This document shows positions 24,495 through 33,366 of a stretch of 64,000 nucleotides of DNA, one piece after another. Origin of the DNA: Arcticibacter sp041902385 (GTDB lineage: Bacteria; Bacteroidota; Bacteroidia; Sphingobacteriales; Sphingobacteriaceae); contig NZ_CP169244.1 in the NCBI RefSeq assembly GCF_041902385.1, positions 4,154,001 to 4,218,000 on the forward strand. Reading direction: 5' to 3'. Every line of letters begins with the position of its first letter. Position 1 is the stretch's first letter. The translations under genes were made by a program, and so were the position numbers. The notes below the pieces were generated by a model. The model worked only from the letters and a program-made list of their open reading frames with translations, did not search any database and was not told the origin of the DNA.

Positions 24495-26186
24495 TTACCG
24501 AATAGGAAAAGATATTCTGATCCGGAGCCCTTTCCCTGTTGACGAATCAAAGCTAATGGTACCCGTTAAATCATTTATACGGCTTCCCGTATTCGATAGC
24601 CCGTTACCCATCCTGAAGTCTGCCGGTAAGCCGACACCGTTGTCGCTATAGTGTAAAGTGAGATTGCCATCTTCCCTGGCGAAGCGTATCACCACCATAC
24701 TGGCACAGCTATGTTTAGTCATATTCACCATCAGCTCCTGAATGATGTGTTCAAGCTGATCGATCTGGTCTCTCTGAACGTCCGCCCACAAGGCCTCGCT
24801 ATTTCCTGCTATTAGAACTTTGGTGTCCTCTCCGACGAATGACTTAATAAGCATTGCGATTTTCTCATGCGGCTTGTGCCCCTCCCTCTCGGGCTTTTCG
24901 TATGAGATATCGCGCGATTGCTGATATAAAACATCTATCTTATCCAGCAGCTCATCTTTGTCCAAAGCGTTACGATGCTCCACTTCGGCCATGATGCGGT
25001 AAAGTCCGTTGGCCACCACATCATGCACCTTCTTAGAGGTTCTCAGCTGATTTTCTTTAACGGCCTCACGTATCTTCCGTTCCTGTGCCTCCCTTCTTCT
25101 ACGGTACCAGAACAGAGCAATGATGGCGGCAATGGCACAAAGCGCAATAACAGCGTAAAGCAATACGCGCTGCCTGATAATCTCGTACCGTTTATCAGCA
25201 TTCTCCTTCTGAAGTTTCAGGTTGTCAGCTTTACTTTTAGCCGCCTCGTAACGGATCAGCGCAAATTGATTCTTTGCGGCGTTGCGCGCTCCCTGCAGGC
25301 TGTCATTGAGTTGCTGATAGATCGGAAAGTACAGTTTGGCGCCTTGGGCAGACCCAAGCCTGATGAGTTTTTGCAAAGCTTCAATTTGATCATCCGGACT
25401 TCCCAGGCGTCGGGCTATGTCATATCTTTTATCAGCATAAATAAGGGCAGAGTCGGGCCTCCGGTTCGAATAGAAATCAGCCAAATGAGCATAGCTGGCG
25501 TTCTGTCCCCATAGATCGTGATTGTCCATACGAATGCGCAAGGCCGACAACATTTCAGGCGCGGCATTATATTTTGGTCTCCAGAGCCACATCGTCCTGG
25601 CCCTGTTTGAGAGCATCCGGGCATACTCCACACCGCCCTTTTTCGCCTCCCGCAGAATCATCTGGTAAATATTCAGTGCTTCACGGTAATTCTTCTTCTT
25701 CTGATATGCCAGCGCTTTATTATTCAGAAGGATCAGCTGATAATCGCGCTGCCTGACGAATTTAAAGGCGCGGTCGTAATATGAAATGGCCACGTCATAG
25801 TTCTGTAGACGAGAACTTGTGGCTGCGAGTTCATTATACGCAGAAGCAAGACAACTGTAATGTGTAGGGTTTGACTCATCAAGGAACTTAAGCGCATGCA
25901 GCATGCTCTCCTGAGCACCATAGTAGTCGCCCGCCTGGGATTGGATGAGTCCCATATTGGTATAGCCCAACGCGACTTGAAAGCCATCTTTCGAAGAGGT
26001 AGCAACTTTATTAAAATAATAGAAAGCAGAATCAGTGTTGCGCCCGAGAAAGGACTGCGCTTTTTTGTAGTCAGGGCTATTGTATACGCGACTTTTGATC
26101 ACGTCAGCTCGTGAAACTTTCTTCTTCACGCATGAACAAATAACAAGGCAGGAGAAAAGGGAAAAAATGAATAGCTTTTTCAACAA
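24495..26186 (-). CDS. TPR lipoprotein sensor histidine kinase
   Basis: About 563 residues from TTG 26186 (tandem TTGs at 26186 and 26183), which places a lipoprotein signal with KLFIFSLFSCLVICSC at the N-terminus; the frame runs on to 26339 but those residues are not protein-like. Periplasmic TPR repeats (about 40-340), coiled coil, one membrane helix (LLYAVIALCAIAAIIALFWY), then a LytS/NarX-type kinase: phospho-His in SKKVHDVVANGLYR and ATP site HIIQELMVNMTKHS, DNGVGLP, GNGLSNTGSRI. Start of the operon kinase, small ORF, response regulator. Confidence 0.85.
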   Translation of the reverse strand: MLKKLFIFSLFSCLVICSCVKKKVSRADVIKSRVYNSPDYKKAQSFLGRNTDSAFYYFNKVATSSKDGFQVALGYTNMGLIQSQAGDYYGAQESMLHALKFLDESNPTHYSCLASAYNELAATSSRLQNYDVAISYYDRAFKFVRQRDYQLILLNNKALAYQKKKNYREALNIYQMILREAKKGGVEYARMLSNRARTMWLWRPKYNAAPEMLSALRIRMDNHDLWGQNASYAHLADFYSNRRPDSALIYADKRYDIARRLGSPDDQIEALQKLIRLGSAQGAKLYFPIYQQLNDSLQGARNAAKNQFALIRYEAAKSKADNLKLQKENADKRYEIIRQRVLLYAVIALCAIAAIIALFWYRRRREAQERKIREAVKENQLRTSKKVHDVVANGLYRIMAEVEHRNALDKDELLDKIDVLYQQSRDISYEKPEREGHKPHEKIAMLIKSFVGEDTKVLIAGNSEALWADVQRDQIDQLEHIIQELMVNMTKHSCASMVVIRFAREDGNLTLHYSDNGVGLPADFRMGNGLSNTGSRINDLTGTISFDSSTGKGLRIRISFPIR

Positions 26187-26384
26187 AGGTTTTTCGCCAA
26201 ACCTAAGGAAAAATGGCTTGACAAAAAAGCTTTTCACGATTTCCAAATTGAGGAAAGCCACGATTGTTTTAATCAAGCATTTGATTCGTATAGCCTGACC
26301 AACGGATCTTACACACAAGCGCGGCAAGGAGCTTACCAAAAATTCTGTGCAGCAGCCGAAGCAGGACAGTTTGGAAATTCTTAG
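26175..26384 (+). pseudogene. possible coding remnant antisense to the kinase upstream region
   Basis: An open stretch without a start reads KPKEKWLDKKAFHDFQIEES, then HDCFNQAFDSYSLTNGSYTQ and ARQGAYQKFCAAAEAGQF to a TAG at 26382-26384. Its composition is more protein-like than the opposite strand, where the kinase frame could extend. No family recognised. Confidence 0.3.
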
Positions 26385-26537
26385 CAGAGGCCATCCGTCC
26401 CTTCACAAGCTTTGGCTCATGACTACGTGACGCTGCAAGTGCCAGCACCCGGAGAGAAAGTCGCGCCAACTATTTGTTGGCAGACCAGCAGTAATCTACG
26501 ATAATATTTGCTATCTTATCCCCGGTTATGCTGCGTC

Positions 26538-27009
26538 ATGAGAGCACTTAACAAGACAATTTTTCTGTATCTGATCCATCTAAACCTCTTGCCTGCCATC
26601 GTCCTGGCGCAGAAGGGCGATGTTGCGGACTCTATTTTACAAGTAGCTACCAAACTATATCAGGAAGATAGAGAACTTAAACTCGCCCTTAGTCCTGCAT
26701 TGAAAGCGTACCTCACATCTCTTTCTTCAAAAAATAAGATTACCGAGTTGAACAGCCTTCACTTAATCTGCATCATTCAGTGGGAAGAAGGGCTCCTGAA
26801 AAAAGCTGAAGAAACCGCAATAAAAGGGTTGACCAAAGCCGGGGAATATCAAAATGACACATTAAGGGGTTCTTTTCTCGTAATGAGGGGCTTAATAAGC
26901 TACAGCCATTCTAACTACCAGCAGGCACTTGGCCAATACAAGCTCGCACTAGCATACTTTCAAGCGGCGAAAAAAACGAAGAATCTGGCCACAGCCTATT
27001 GCAACATGG
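26538..27009 (+). pseudogene. TPR protein truncated by an IS3 element
   Basis: The ATG at 26538 (MRALNKTIFLYLIHLNLLPA) gives a signal peptide ending VLAQ. The next 125 residues are TPR-like helices (LKKAEETAIKGLTKAGEYQN, SNYQQALGQYKLALAYFQAA). The frame ends in ATAYCNM where the IS begins. The organisation matches the N-terminus of Bacteroidota TPR sensor kinases like the one just upstream on the other strand; the kinase part is absent from the window. Confidence 0.65.
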
Positions 27010-27021
27010 TGTAATCTTCCC

Positions 27022-27919
27022 CTAGCTAGCTACATTCAAAACTAAAGAATCCCAGTGGAAATTACTATTGTTATTATCCTGTTGTAATGTGGGAAACTCG
27101 GAGAGTTTTCCATATTTCAACAGGAACTCCACTGGAGTGAGGTGACCAAGGGACGAATGTGGTCGCACGTTATTATACATCCATGCCCAAGCCTGGGCAT
27201 ACTTCCTGATTTCAGCCAAACTATCAAACATGTAACTGTCCAGTACATCCTGGCGAAAGGTTCTGTTAAAGCGCTCGACCAGACTGTTTTGGGTGGGCTT
27301 TCCTGGCTGGATATATTCCCACTCAATCCCCTGGCCCTGACACCACTGGCTTAAAATGCCAGCCACAAACTCGGGCCCATTGTCAGATCGGATCTTTTCA
27401 GGCTTGCCTCTCCACTCGATTAACTGTTCCAGCTCGCGTATGACCCTTTGGGCCGGGAGTCCGGTATCTACAGCAATGGAAAGAGCTTCCCGGTTAAAAT
27501 CGTCAATCACGTTAAGTGTACGGATGGTCTTACCATTAGCCAGTGTATCATGCATGAAGTCAGACTCCAGGTAATATTGGGACCAATGGGACACACTAAA
27601 GGCATCTTAACACGAGCGGGAAGCCGCTTCTTTCTTTTGCTACGCAGATTCAGTCGCATAGCTGTATAGATGCGGTATACCCGCTTATGGTTCCACATAT
27701 ACTGTAACTTCCTCAGACGGTGAAACATCATCCAAAATCCCCACGTCTTGTGAAGGTCAGCCAGCAAGGATAGCTGCTCGATCACCTCAGAGTCGTCTTT
27801 CCTCTTTGCTTTATAGTAATAGACTGATGTGCTGATCATGAACAGCATACAGGCCTGCCGAAGGCTCATCCGATACGTTTCTCTGGCGTATCCAACAAGC
27901 TCCCGCTTTTCGGCAGGCC
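27022..27919 (-). pseudogene. IS3 orfB transposase, frameshifted
   Basis: rve-type integrase of the IS3 family. It is reached from orfA by a -1 slip on seven A (plus-strand T at 27927-27933), reading EKKALGPAEKRELVGYARET. A second, non-programmed break lies at 27561: a single C where two are needed, so TWS-LDFMHD becomes TWSLTSCM; this is exactly at the first catalytic Asp. The downstream frame keeps the second Asp (IRSDNGPEF) and the Glu (VERFNRTFRQ), ending at the inverted repeat. Confidence 0.85.
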
Positions 27920-28186
27920 CTAGAGCTTTTTTTCGATCACATCCTTTAAAACCGTTATTTGAAGCGCCTGTTCGGCTACGATCTTTTTATACTGGGAAAG
28001 CTCTTTCTCCATCTCCTTCATCTGCTTAAGCTGGGACAGATCCATTCCAGAATATTTGCTTTTCCAATTGTAATAGGTCCCCTGGCTGATGCCATGCTCC
28101 CTGCAGATATCTGATACGCTCCTTCCGGACTCCTGTAAAGACAGGATCTTAATGATTTGTGCTTCTGTGAAAGTTGATTTTTTCAT
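27920..28186 (-). CDS. IS3 orfA, helix-turn-helix protein
   Basis: 88 residues. HTH_Tnp_1 layout: KSTFTEAQIIKILSLQESGR, SVSDICREHGISQGTYYNWK, then a leucine-zipper-like helix ending TVLKDVIEKKL. The last codons contain the AAAAAAAG slip site for producing the OrfAB transposase. Confidence 0.9.
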   Translation of the reverse strand: MKKSTFTEAQIIKILSLQESGRSVSDICREHGISQGTYYNWKSKYSGMDLSQLKQMKEMEKELSQYKKIVAEQALQITVLKDVIEKKL

Positions 28187-28246
28187 TACCCTAAATTTAT
28201 AAAACTACTACATTTATTTCCGTAGCTGTTTTTAGGGAAGATTACA

Positions 28247-28512
28247 CATGGATAAGGATTTAAAGTTAAACCGGAAAAAGAGTAAGGTTTATCAATATCA
28301 CCATACCACGAGGTCAATCTCGGAAACTTAATAAGCTTTCCGTACATTAACATCTCTTCTTGCTTCCATTTAATGGTGTCGAGGAATACATTTAAAAAGT
28401 TCGTCGCTTCTTCCTCATTAAAAAAATCAGGCACGTACAAATATTCACCATTTTCAACCTTAGTGACCTGTGGCCTCGGGGAGGGGCTTCAAAATAAATT
28501 TAACTGGTCCAT
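28247..28512 (-). pseudogene. AlkB-like dioxygenase, N-terminal remnant
   Basis: From ATG 28512 the frame reads MDQLNLF, TGA at 28489-28491, then RPQVTKVENGEYLYVPDFFN and GKLIKFPRLTSWYGDIDKPY, SFSGLTLNPYP, where the IS begins. PR-x-x-x-WYGD and the NPYP segment are characteristic of AlkB, the 2-oxoglutarate Fe(II) dioxygenase that removes alkyl groups from DNA bases. The catalytic H-x-D half is missing, so the gene is dead by both a nonsense codon and truncation. Confidence 0.7.
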
Positions 28513-28818
28513 TATACCTTTATAGTAAAATCTGCTATTTACGATGACGTTGCGTGAAAAGGGGGAATGACACCTCACCCGCTTTAAACGCATGGTACTA
28601 TTTATTTTCTATATAGACAGGTTTGACGCTACGCAGCCGGAGAACAACAACATTTAATATAACCACTTACTAAACTCCAATAAGGTGTGCTCAGTACTAA
28701 TGGTAATACGGCTATCCTTATTCTATGTTACTCGTTCAGCAGCTTTAATTCGTTACGAGCTTAATTAATTCAACAACGTATACTTGAACCGGACAGCTGA
28801 CTTCACAAAGACCTATTT
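28513..28818. other. 306-bp gap with no recognisable gene
   Basis: A+T-rich; no protein-like frame, tRNA or strong hairpin seen on either strand. It separates the AlkB remnant from the VWA-like lipoprotein gene. Confidence 0.5.
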
Positions 28819-29793
28819 CTATACACCTAAAAAACTCATAATTACTTTTTTAGCTTCTGCTTTACTTGCAAATTTTGGCCGCAATTCTACTCGCTTTGCA
28901 CCAGACCTCGTTAGCCAGTCCTTCCAGAACAATTTGATAATTTCCAAATCGGATGGGTGGGCACGGGTACCGTTAAGGCCCTCAGTACGGTCATATAGCT
29001 CCAGTACCAGAATCTCCAGGTCCTTTAGTAATGGGTTAGTTACGGCTTTGATTTTGTACGTAGGATGTTGTTGATAATACTTCAATAGGTTTTCCTCTCC
29101 TGAGCGCTGGAACGCTATCCTAAATTGGTTCACTTGACTACCACTTAAATTATACCCCCTCGCAAAACTACCTGTTTCGATATATCCGTCTGTAATCAGG
29201 ATGAGAACATTTCTATACTTATTACGAAACCTTTTATTTCCCAATCTGCTCACGCTATTGGTTCTATTAACAACAGTCCCATCCACACCCTCTTGCAGGT
29301 AAGTCCAGATATCAGAGCCAAAGTGCCTACTTAAAGCCTTATCATAAGTTCTTTTAAACTCACTTTTCAGATTTTCCTTATCTTTCAAATAATACTTCCT
29401 TATGTACGCTATTCGTTCATTTTGCCTGCTTCCGAACCTGCCAAAATCCAACGCAGTACTATCTGTATTGATCTTGTATGCTGTAATCTGGTGCTTGTTA
29501 ATAAAGTCTAGATGAAACTGGTCCAGCTGGTTCATAGAACGCCGATGGTTTAAAACTCTTGGATAAACGTTGTCGAGTATTAGATTAACGATTATCGAAT
29601 CAGATACAGCTTTCGGATAAAGCCTGCTATTTAATCTGTTAGATAAATCCGGGGCTATTGTCACATTATAATGTTCAGTAGTAAAATCTGCTGAATGCGC
29701 AGCCCCGCCGTTTTTTTCGACTTTATTCGTACCACAATGACACCCCCCGGCGATCAACAGAGGGATAAAGATTAGGGAAAGTACCTTATTCAT
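28819..29793 (-). CDS. lipoprotein with VWA-like domain
   Basis: 324 residues. Signal peptide with lipobox around LLIAGGC. The domain starts NVTIAPDLSNRL, where DLSNR takes the place of the MIDAS DxSxS of von Willebrand A domains, and the middle strand is RNVLILITDGYIETG, as in VWA folds; a perfect MIDAS is not seen. The rest is basic and helical. The start overlaps the stop of the upstream PLD-type gene by one base (TAATG), so both are made together. Probably anchored outside the cytoplasm facing the membrane protein. I know no named system with this exact pair. Confidence 0.7.
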   Translation of the reverse strand: MNKVLSLIFIPLLIAGGCHCGTNKVEKNGGAAHSADFTTEHYNVTIAPDLSNRLNSRLYPKAVSDSIIVNLILDNVYPRVLNHRRSMNQLDQFHLDFINKHQITAYKINTDSTALDFGRFGSRQNERIAYIRKYYLKDKENLKSEFKRTYDKALSRHFGSDIWTYLQEGVDGTVVNRTNSVSRLGNKRFRNKYRNVLILITDGYIETGSFARGYNLSGSQVNQFRIAFQRSGEENLLKYYQQHPTYKIKAVTNPLLKDLEILVLELYDRTEGLNGTRAHPSDLEIIKLFWKDWLTRSGAKRVELRPKFASKAEAKKVIMSFLGV

Positions 29794-31805
29794 TACTTAG
29801 TTTTAACTCTAGCATCCATACTATCTATGTTCAATTTCTGATATTCCCACGCAATTGCCACTTCTGTAGCCGCAGCTGATTTGTCACTCGCTTTAGTAAT
29901 CGAATATTCAGAATGTAGAAAATCGTTCCACCCCTCGAGGAAAATATTAATTCTGTCTTTCAAAGCGTTGACGGACACAGGCACATTATCATTTTCTATA
30001 TGGCTTTTATAGATATCGGTGGTAGTTTCGATAACCTGAAGCTTGTTACTGAGATCATTCCGCCGACTTTCAAGCAAGTTGACTTTCTTTAGAGGCAAAT
30101 TAGACAGTTCTCTTTCGGCCGACGTGACTTGCAAATTTTTTTGATTGACCTCCTGCTCCTTTACCTGCACTTCCGAGTTAACGGACGTTATTTCCTCTTG
30201 CAGAGCTTTTATATCCTCTTTCTTCTGAGCGATAAAGAGCCTGTTGCGCTGTCCGGCAACATCTGGATTTCGCTCGTCAAAAAAGTCGCTTATTTTTTCG
30301 AAACAAAATTTAAAAAGGATTAGGCCTAGTGCCCCCATGATGAAGACCAAATAGAAATTAATATCGCTGACAATGTTACTCAAGTGCCACTCAGTTGGAT
30401 TCACTGCCGTTAAATTCTTTATTTCGTGAATTGCCTGAGCCACTTTAATTGCGATGAAAGTGTCGATCACAAAAACCCCCACCGTGAAACTTAGAACGTT
30501 AGCGAGAATTTTTCTCTTCATTATCTTGCTCAGAATAGCAAAAGTGAGCGGGACAAACACAAATAACAGAACAAAGACAACCGCCATAGAACCGTGATCA
30601 GCGGCTTTGGCAATCGCGTCGGGATTGAATACTTGAGGTGTCACAGCCTCGGCAGAAGTCCGCTGGGCAATCAACGCGTCTTCTTCACTGTAAAGCAGAA
30701 TGTACGCAGCCGAAGAATAAAACATGGTAAGGTAAAGAAAGAGGGCAGTGGAAATAACTGCTGTCGAAATAATTTCGAACCATTTTATCCCCGGCTTTAC
30801 AAATTCCAGCGATGCTTCCTTTATCACCGCCTCGATCTCTGATATTCGCCGCTTCAAAGATGGTATCTTGTTATCTTTCAGGTCTGCAACAACTGACTGA
30901 GTAACCAGTATTTCTGACTTAATGCCAATTATACTGTTATTCAAGTTATTCTGTGTGAAGTCTGACTCCTTCTCAATCGTTTCTAGCTGCAGTTCGCAAG
31001 TTTCACGTAACTGAGCCTCAGCCTTTGCCCGCTGCTCGTCTATTTTAGCGAGTAAGCGTCTTTTCTTATCTTCAATTACGTCAATGTCATTGATAAAGCC
31101 GTTATAAAGAGTGTCCAGTGCTTTGCTTAGGACTTGATGGTCCCCATTATTAGCTTGGGCTCGGTCATAACCTTGTTGTCGCAGGTTTTCGCGATTAAAA
31201 GAGCTGACTTCTGCAGCGATCATCGAGTCGAGCACCTTTTCGTAGTCCGATTTTTCCGGTCCCCGTTCCAAAGGCTTTGCTACTCTTTGCTCAGAAAGCA
31301 CCTCTCTATCATCATTAAACTCCTCGCTCCCCAAAATCACTTTTGCCCTCTCTTTTATGCGGTGGAAATTATCAATGAGACTTTGGACTGTTTCCTTATG
31401 ATCGGTTATAATAATGCTCTCATGATTATTATTTCTTGCGTTGACTGACCAATTGTAGGAGCCATGTAGCGCCCTTTTCTTATCAATCACACAAAACTTC
31501 TGATGCATAATTCCATAACCGACGTTTTTAATTTTTACTACAACCGCACCGAGACTGGTCAGTATAGCAAAATCCAGTTTTTCGTTCTCAGAATTATCAG
31601 CTATGACTATCTCAATACGTACGCCTTCCTGTAACTTATTCTTAAGAACATTGAAGATATCTTCGTCTGTGAACCACGAAACCGCTGCCAAAATTTCAAA
31701 TTCTGCTGCATTAAGCTCACCCTCTAAACGTGCATAAATCTCTTTGTTGTTATGCAATACTTGTTGGTCTATGACATTTTGCTCTACCATCGCCTTTAAA
31801 AACAT
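29793..31805 (-). CDS. PLD-nuclease-like, multi-helix, coiled-coil membrane protein
   Basis: 670 residues. Residues about 10-150 form a single phospholipase-D-type domain with H101-x-K103-x4-D108 in GIMHQKFCVID, followed by GSYNWS; one motif per chain implies a dimer. A coiled coil follows (about 230-330), then four hydrophobic helices (near STALFLYLTMFYSSAAYIL, VVFVLLFVFVPLTFAIL, VLSFTVGVFVIDTFIAI and FYLVFIMGALGLILFKF), then a second coiled coil (about 520-610) and a soluble tail. Start at 31805 or the Met six codons in (31790). Domain mix suggests a membrane-tethered nuclease, as in defence proteins; unproven. Confidence 0.75.
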   Translation of the reverse strand: MFLKAMVEQNVIDQQVLHNNKEIYARLEGELNAAEFEILAAVSWFTDEDIFNVLKNKLQEGVRIEIVIADNSENEKLDFAILTSLGAVVVKIKNVGYGIMHQKFCVIDKKRALHGSYNWSVNARNNNHESIIITDHKETVQSLIDNFHRIKERAKVILGSEEFNDDREVLSEQRVAKPLERGPEKSDYEKVLDSMIAAEVSSFNRENLRQQGYDRAQANNGDHQVLSKALDTLYNGFINDIDVIEDKKRRLLAKIDEQRAKAEAQLRETCELQLETIEKESDFTQNNLNNSIIGIKSEILVTQSVVADLKDNKIPSLKRRISEIEAVIKEASLEFVKPGIKWFEIISTAVISTALFLYLTMFYSSAAYILLYSEEDALIAQRTSAEAVTPQVFNPDAIAKAADHGSMAVVFVLLFVFVPLTFAILSKIMKRKILANVLSFTVGVFVIDTFIAIKVAQAIHEIKNLTAVNPTEWHLSNIVSDINFYLVFIMGALGLILFKFCFEKISDFFDERNPDVAGQRNRLFIAQKKEDIKALQEEITSVNSEVQVKEQEVNQKNLQVTSAERELSNLPLKKVNLLESRRNDLSNKLQVIETTTDIYKSHIENDNVPVSVNALKDRINIFLEGWNDFLHSEYSITKASDKSAAATEVAIAWEYQKLNIDSMDARVKTK

Positions 31806-31827
31806 TAAAACTCCCCATTTCGGGGAG
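31800..31827 (-). terminator. hairpin plus T-run overlapping the PLD gene start
   Basis: CTCCCC (31811-31816) pairs with GGGGAG (31822-31827), loop of 5; on the minus strand TTTTAATGTTTTT follows, including the annotated start codon. It may attenuate the PLD gene or end an upstream transcript. Confidence 0.5.
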
Positions 31828-32259
31828 ATATCGCTACAGTCAAAAGTAAGTCAAGCTAGAAACTCTTTTTTATGGGAACCCGTAAACTGTCGGGGTATAC
31901 TCAGTTTCTATAATTCGCTTTACAATAGTCAAGTCAACGAAAGAAATAACTTTAATTACCCACTCCAATACCTATACCTCCGACATAACCTCCTTAAATT
32001 CGCTTCCTGCTTTACACCAGCATCCACATGAAACGTAGAACTTTCTCTACCATTACCGAGGAGATAGCACCTACTTGATTTTGGCTTATATGGCCATGAG
32101 CAGGCATTATAATTTACGGCATCCCGTAACATTATATTTGTTCATCTTTTTAAATTCGCGCATACTTCACACCTGACTTTACAGATGGTCATAGCCTATA
32201 AATTGAGGCAGACAGCTAGCAACGGGGCAGCTATTTACAGGTTATTTTAGCTTTCGCAT
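31828..32259. other. 432-bp divergent intergenic region
   Basis: A+T-rich space between the minus-strand PLD operon and the plus-strand gene at 32260. No convincing ORF or RNA gene seen. Promoters for both directions must lie here, but none is clear enough to call. Confidence 0.4.
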
Positions 32260-33146
32260 ATGTTTAAAGACTACCAAGAGTGTGTATTGGAATACTATAG
32301 AGAAAAAAGGAAACAGACCTTTTGGCACTCAACCTTCGTCTTCCTACTCCTGCCAAAATCAAAGATGAGTGCATCACCGTATGCGACTCCCGACATTTGA
32401 AGAGCGACGAAAAATTTCTTAAAGACTTCTTTGGGCCAAAAGCCGATATCAATGAGTATCGCGCAGCAATCAAGAGACACGAAACGGATCGATTCAGGCC
32501 ATTATGCAATTTTCTAAAGGGTAAAATCGCAAACACAGAAGAAAAGAACACTGAACTGCTCGCATGGTTAATCGACTATCCCTCTCGCCCTTACCGCGCA
32601 GGATGGAGAGCGCCCAGAAAAGACGAGTCTAAACCTCCTATACACGGGCCAAAAGACAAAGAGGAGAATAACAGTCCCCTGCCCCCGCCCCCAACCGCGC
32701 CTCTGCCACCCGCTGCGCCAACATCTACAGGCAAACAAACTGACCAAGTCGATTCTTCCTTGGCCAAGAATATCTTCTCGAAACAAAAAGTGATATTGCT
32801 ATTTGCACTCATAATGGTCTCTACTGTAGGGAGCGCAATCTATTTTAGGCCAAAACCAAAGGAATGCATGTATTGGACGGGAGATCGATACATCCCAGTC
32901 TCCTGTGATGCACAGATATTCAACAAAACGATTATCGCTCTGGATACAATGAAGGTTGCGCATTTCAAACGAATTACAAGACCAGACACGATTACCTTTA
33001 AAGCATTAGGCTTTGTATGGTATTCAAAGATCAACAACAAGGTTGAGTTCTTCACCGCAGATGGAGTAAATCCGGAACATTCGAAGAAAGAATTGAAGCG
33101 CGCCACAAAGTACATGATAAAAAAATACGCGATTCAGAATCACTAA
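32260..33146 (+). pseudogene. membrane protein with Pro-rich linker, frameshifted near the N-terminus
   Basis: From ATG 32260 the frame reads MFKDYQECVLEYYREKRKQTF and breaks at four T (32320-32323); five would continue LALNLRLPTPAKIKDECITV. The joined product has about 295 residues: an N-terminal helical domain (to about 100), a Pro-rich linker, one membrane helix (VILLFALIMVSTVGSAIYF) and a C-terminal domain (ECMYWTGDRYIPVSCDAQIF, KRITRPDTITFKALGFVWYS). I recall similar proteins from Bacteroidota mobile regions but no named family. Divergent from the PLD operon. Confidence 0.65.
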
Positions 33147-33186
33147 TTACGGTCTTCTAGCTATAAATCGAACCCTTCTTAAACAA

Positions 33187-33214
33187 GCAGGGCCGGAAAG
33201 ATCCCCGGCCCTGC
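33187..33214 (-). terminator. terminator after the 46-residue ORF
   Basis: GCAGGGCCGG (33187-33196) pairs perfectly with CCGGCCCTGC (33205-33214), loop of 8; on the minus strand TTGTTT follows. G+C-rich 10-bp stem. Confidence 0.8.
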
Positions 33215-33225
33215 AGTATCCTGTG

Positions 33226-33366
33226 CTATGGAAGCGGGGGAAGTTGTCCGAGCTCTCCGCCGGTATCAGGCATCATTTGCTCGGTATTATCGTTTGCTGC
33301 TGTTGTACTTGCCTGGAACATAGGGGATCCTACTGCCATGAAAATGGCTATGAATAATTCTAACAT
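33226..33366 (-). CDS. 46-residue exported or membrane peptide
   Basis: ATG 33366 to TAG. The peptide begins MLELFIAIFMAVGSPMFQA, a short signal- or membrane-like segment, then a polar TTAANDNTEQMMPD and ends GELGQLPPLP. A strong terminator starts 12 bp past the stop, which supports a real small gene. No family recognised. Confidence 0.5.
   Translation of the reverse strand: MLELFIAIFMAVGSPMFQASTTAANDNTEQMMPDTGGELGQLPPLP

Larger units (their letters stand above)
27010..28246 (-). mobile_element. IS3-family insertion sequence (1237 bp)
   Basis: Terminal inverted repeats start TGTAATCTTCCC at both ends (27010 on plus, 28246 on minus) and share AGCTAC further in. CATGG flanks the element directly on both sides (27005-27009 and 28247-28251), a 5-bp target duplication. 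It holds orfA (HTH) and orfB (DDE integrase) on the minus strand with the standard A7G slip site between. orfB has lost one base, so this copy is probably inactive. The element separates two gene remnants. Confidence 0.9.

Noticed and set aside
22948..28491. TGA recoded as an amino acid
   Set aside because: Intact genes in the window end with TGA normally (for example the sensor operon and MscS neighbours), and both TGA cases lie in truncated genes.
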